DNA from: Candidatus Gastranaerophilales bacterium
GTDB taxonomy: Bacteria; Cyanobacteriota; Vampirovibrionia; Gastranaerophilales; Gastranaerophilaceae
Assembly: GCA_944323875.1 (NCBI GenBank)
Contig: CALUUH010000002.1
Location: forward strand, 112,476 to 176,475
DNA length: 64,000 nt
Reading direction: 5' to 3'
The notes beneath the pieces were generated by a model. That model worked only from the letters and a program-made list of their open reading frames with translations. It was not told the DNA's origin and did no database searches. Shown piece after piece: positions 63,926 to 64,000 of the stretch. The number at the start of each line of letters is the position of its first letter. The stretch's first letter is position 1. The position numbers were made by a program, and so were the translations under genes.

Positions 63926-64000
63926 GGAGGAGTGCCAGAGCGGTTGATTGGAGCAGTCTTGAAAACTGTCGAACGTTCACGCGTTCCGTGGGTTCGAATC
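63926..64000 (+). tRNA. tRNA-Ser(TGA), 3' end beyond window
   Basis: GGAGGAG acceptor, GCCAGAGCGG D-arm, anticodon stem CAGTC/GACTG-type around TTGAAAA (anticodon TGA), a long variable arm (CGAACGTTCACGCGTTC) and GGTTCGAATC of the T arm, where the window stops. The long variable arm is typical of serine. Confidence 0.9.

Noticed and set aside
63831..63980. N-terminal extension of the deiminase-like protein
   Set aside because: The extra 50 codons overlap tRNA-Ser in antisense; the ATG at 63830 is the realistic start.

Overview
The window is a 64 kb piece of a low-GC, diderm gut-type bacterium. The best guess is a non-photosynthetic cyanobacterial relative (Vampirovibrionia/Melainabacteria, order Gastranaerophilales). 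The basis is a prepilin with an A|FTLAEVLITL-type signal, a cysteine-rich S-layer-homology (SLH) surface protein, a Mini-III RNase, short N-terminal F-x-G motifs on cytosolic-looking proteins, and outer-membrane functions (TolC-like channel, heptosyltransferase-like GT9, lipoproteins). This placement is inference: no rRNA or universal ribosomal protein is present to settle it.

Layout. 1-11.7 kb: GT39 membrane glycosyltransferase (cut by the window edge), beta carbonic anhydrase, a three-gene unit of unknown role (GH13-like protein, ferritin-like protein, small membrane protein), ferritin, phosphoglycolate-phosphatase-like HAD, a LuxR-type HTH protein and lepA. 11.8-17.4 kb: two overlapping D12-class adenine methylases without a visible endonuclease, a TetR regulator with a palindromic operator and an aldo/keto reductase followed by the remnant of a second one, then small membrane or secreted proteins. 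17.5-29.8 kb: tRNA-Arg, alaS, a DUF2142 protein, dut, the SLH protein, an amino-acid-binding lipoprotein, a pilin-like C-terminal-domain protein, periplasmic proteins, mrnC and tRNA-Ala.

29.8-43.8 kb is an accessory island starting exactly at tRNA-Ala(TGC). It carries two large serine recombinases and a DUF927-type helicase, an arrangement like the ccrA/ccrB/cch core of staphylococcal SCC elements. Its cargo is regulators, small membrane or secreted proteins, a stand-alone nuclease-plus-P-loop NTPase (candidate defence protein), and an hsdM-hsdS pair with no hsdR. This is the most interesting region.

44.1-47.6 kb is a same-strand operon (DUF3737, alpha/beta hydrolase, cupin, double carboxymuconolactone-decarboxylase protein). 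47.7-53.8 kb holds an interrupted M15 peptidase gene, a nucleotidyltransferase, an MBL hydrolase, a lipoprotein and two glycosyltransferases. 53.8-60.1 kb is a complete MarR-regulated EmrAB-TolC-type efflux locus with two EmrB paralogues. 60.2-64 kb has a CsoR/FrmR-family repressor, an XRE regulator, a prepilin with a 172-residue leader made of a dispersed repeat, a guanidine-modifying-enzyme-like protein and a partial tRNA-Ser.

A mosaic, relatively GC-rich dispersed repeat occurs four times (about 17.5, 22.7, 31.4 and 61.2 kb). Two genes that look otherwise intact carry a single in-frame stop: the DUF927 helicase (TGA) and the M15 peptidase (TAG).
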